DNA of 6,873 nt from an uncultured Clostridia bacterium (GTDB lineage Bacteria; Bacillota; Clostridia; TANB77; CAG-508), in contig CALXVF010000066.1 of the NCBI GenBank assembly GCA_944391895.1, positions 1 to 6,873 on the forward strand, given 5' to 3'. The notes under the pieces are model-generated. The model made no database searches. It was not told the DNA's origin and saw only the letters and a list, made by a program, of their open reading frames with translations. Positions 5,433-6,873 of this stretch are shown here, in pieces (the first letter of the stretch is position 1; each line of letters opens with the position of its first letter). A program made the translations under genes and the position numbers.

Positions 5433-6813
5433 AAAAATCTATTTTTTCATTAATATATTTTTCTACTTTATCTATTGGAATTCTTATTTGTTCCATTGTA
5501 TCTCTATCTCTAATAGTAACTTGATTATCTTCTAAAGTATCAAAATCTACAGTAATACAATATGGTGTACCTATTTCATCTTCTCTTCTATATCTTTTTC
5601 CTATAGAACCAGCCTCATCATAGTCGCAAGCAAATTTCTTAGATAGATTATCAAAAATCTCATTGGCCTTATCACTTAATTTTTTAGATAAAGGCAATAT
5701 TGCAACTTTATATGGAGCTAAAGCTGGATGTAAATGTAATACTACTCTTGAATCTCCTTCTCCTAAATCTTCTACTTCATAACTATTACATAAGAAAGCT
5801 AAAGTTACTCTATCTGCTCCTAAAGAAGGTTCTATTACATAAGGCACATATCTTTCATTTGTTTCTGGGTCTAAGTAGCTCAAATCCTCTTTTGAATGAT
5901 TCATATGTTGAGTTAAATCATAGTCTGTTCTATCGGCTATACCCCATAATTCACCCCATCCAAAAGGAAAAGCAAATTCTATATCTGTTGTAGCCTTACT
6001 GTAAAATACTAGTTCTTCTTTTGAGTGATCTCTTAATCTAATATTCTCTTCTTTCATTCCTAAATCTAAAAGCCATTTTTTACAGAACTCTTTCCAATAA
6101 GCAAACCATTCTAAATCTGTTCCTGGCTTACAGAAAAATTCAAGTTCCATTTGTTCAAACTCACGAGTTCTAAAAGTAAAATTACCAGGTGTTATTTCAT
6201 TTCTAAAAGCTTTACCAATTTGTGCAATACCCATTGGCATCTTTTTTCTTGTTGTTCTTAACACATTTTTGAAATCGACAAAAATTCCCTGAGCTGTTTC
6301 TGGTCTTAAATATACTGTCGCTGTAGAATCTTCTGTAACTCCTTGAAAAGTTTTAAACATCAAATTAAATTTTCTTATGCTTGTAAAATTTGTTTTTCCA
6401 CAGTTAGGACATGGTATATTATTTTCTTTAATATAATTAACTAACTCTTCATCACTAAAACCATCTGCCACTAAATCTTTTCCTTTTTCATGAGCCCATT
6501 CTTCAATTAGCTTATCTGCTCTATGTCTAGTTTTACATTCTTTACAATCTATTAGTGGGTCTGAAAAACCAGATAAATGCCCTGATGCAACCCATGTTTC
6601 TGGGTTCATAAGGATTGCCGCATCCAATCCAACTATATCCTTCTTCTCCTGAATAAATTTCTTTCTCCATAAATTTTTAACATTATTCTTAAGTTCAACA
6701 CCTAAAGGACCATAATCCCATGTATTTGCTAATCCTCCATAAATTTCTGAACCAGGATAAATATATCCTCTTGATTTGCAAAGATTAACGATTGTTTCCA
6801 TATCTTTTACCAT
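5431..6813 (-). CDS. glyS: Glycyl-tRNA synthetase, alpha2 (single-chain) type
   Basis: Cytoplasmic class II aminoacyl-tRNA synthetase that charges tRNA-Gly with glycine using ATP. The 460 residues match the homodimeric form (about 460 in other Firmicutes), not the separate alpha and beta chains of the tetrameric type. The N-terminal signature is SRGYIYPGSEIYGGLA, then WDYGPLG (14-38). A probable zinc site is formed by Cys90/Cys93 (CKEC) and Cys135/Cys138 (CPNC). YLRPETAQG is at 168-176. Class II motif 2 is AFRNEITPGNFTFRTREFEQ (202-221), and motif 3 is EPSLGADR (328-335). The C-terminal anticodon-binding domain starts near HPALAPYKVAILPL (362-375) and contains GSIGKRYRR and GTPYCITVD. The ATG at 6813 has a perfect AGGAGG 6 nt upstream; the in-frame ATG at 6801 lacks one. 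It leads the glyS-ispH unit. The control region lies mostly beyond the window. Confidence 0.97.
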   Translation of the reverse strand: MVKDMETIVNLCKSRGYIYPGSEIYGGLANTWDYGPLGVELKNNVKNLWRKKFIQEKKDIVGLDAAILMNPETWVASGHLSGFSDPLIDCKECKTRHRADKLIEEWAHEKGKDLVADGFSDEELVNYIKENNIPCPNCGKTNFTSIRKFNLMFKTFQGVTEDSTATVYLRPETAQGIFVDFKNVLRTTRKKMPMGIAQIGKAFRNEITPGNFTFRTREFEQMELEFFCKPGTDLEWFAYWKEFCKKWLLDLGMKEENIRLRDHSKEELVFYSKATTDIEFAFPFGWGELWGIADRTDYDLTQHMNHSKEDLSYLDPETNERYVPYVIEPSLGADRVTLAFLCNSYEVEDLGEGDSRVVLHLHPALAPYKVAILPLSKKLSDKANEIFDNLSKKFACDYDEAGSIGKRYRREDEIGTPYCITVDFDTLEDNQVTIRDRDTMEQIRIPIDKVEKYINEKIDF

Positions 6814-6873
6814 ACAAAACCTCCTATTTTCGTTTAGGCCATCAAAGCAATCTAAATTATCAAAAAAGCTTCC
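6814..6873 (-). promoter_or_regulatory. glyS leader, partial, with AGGAGG site and a T-run
   Basis: The last 60 nt before glyS contain AGGAGG (6825-6820) and, near the window edge, GGAAGC followed by six T (6867-6862). The T-run could be the 3' end of a rho-independent terminator whose hairpin lies outside the window, belonging either to the upstream gene or to a leader attenuator such as a glycine T-box. None of the conserved T-box sequence itself is visible. Confidence 0.35.

Noticed and set aside
1..6873. CRISPR array, tRNA, rRNA, complete insertion sequence or multigene defence system
   Set aside because: No regularly spaced repeats, tRNA-like folds, transposase or nuclease coding was seen on either strand; the genes are housekeeping types.

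Overview
This is an AT-rich window of chromosomal housekeeping DNA, most likely from a Clostridia-type Firmicute. The base composition, strong AGGAGG-type ribosome binding sites, classical sigma-A-like promoters, meso-diaminopimelate synthesis (dapF), the MEP isoprenoid pathway (ispH), the single-chain alpha2-type glycyl-tRNA synthetase and a clostridial-style membrane-anchored XRE regulator all fit. The species cannot be named from the sequence alone.

Layout. Positions 1-490 (minus) hold the first 163 codons of mreB, cut by the window edge. Positions 491-779 are non-coding and contain the mreB promoter, a small palindrome beside it and a 44-nt GGGACGG hairpin element that looks like a dispersed repeat. 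dapF (780-1631, minus) and an XRE-type regulator with one membrane helix (1855-2490, plus) diverge from a 223-nt gap that holds back-to-back promoters. Downstream of the regulator lies a short open frame (2496-2615), a possible gene remnant or frameshift tail. A near-perfect bidirectional terminator (2625-2661) follows, separating it from the convergent asnB (2669-4522, minus). Upstream of asnB, ispH (4596-5420) and glyS (5431-6813) form a tight minus-strand transcription unit that ends in a terminator overlapping the ispH stop codon.

Three translation starts differ from the longest possible reading frame, judged by ribosome binding site spacing and family N-termini: dapF (ATG at 1631, not GTG at 1640), asnB (ATG at 4522, which exposes the catalytic Cys2) and ispH (ATG at 5420, not 5426).

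How the genes relate. MreB (cell-wall elongation scaffold), DapF (last step to meso-DAP) and possibly AsnB (asparagine synthesis, or meso-DAP amidation as described for some relatives) touch cell-wall building. IspH supplies isoprenoid precursors, including those for undecaprenyl phosphate. GlyS is a translation enzyme. The link between wall genes is thematic, not one operon. I see no CRISPR array, complete insertion sequence, tRNA or rRNA, and no convincing new multigene system. The most unusual parts are the end of the regulator gene and the GGGACGG element.
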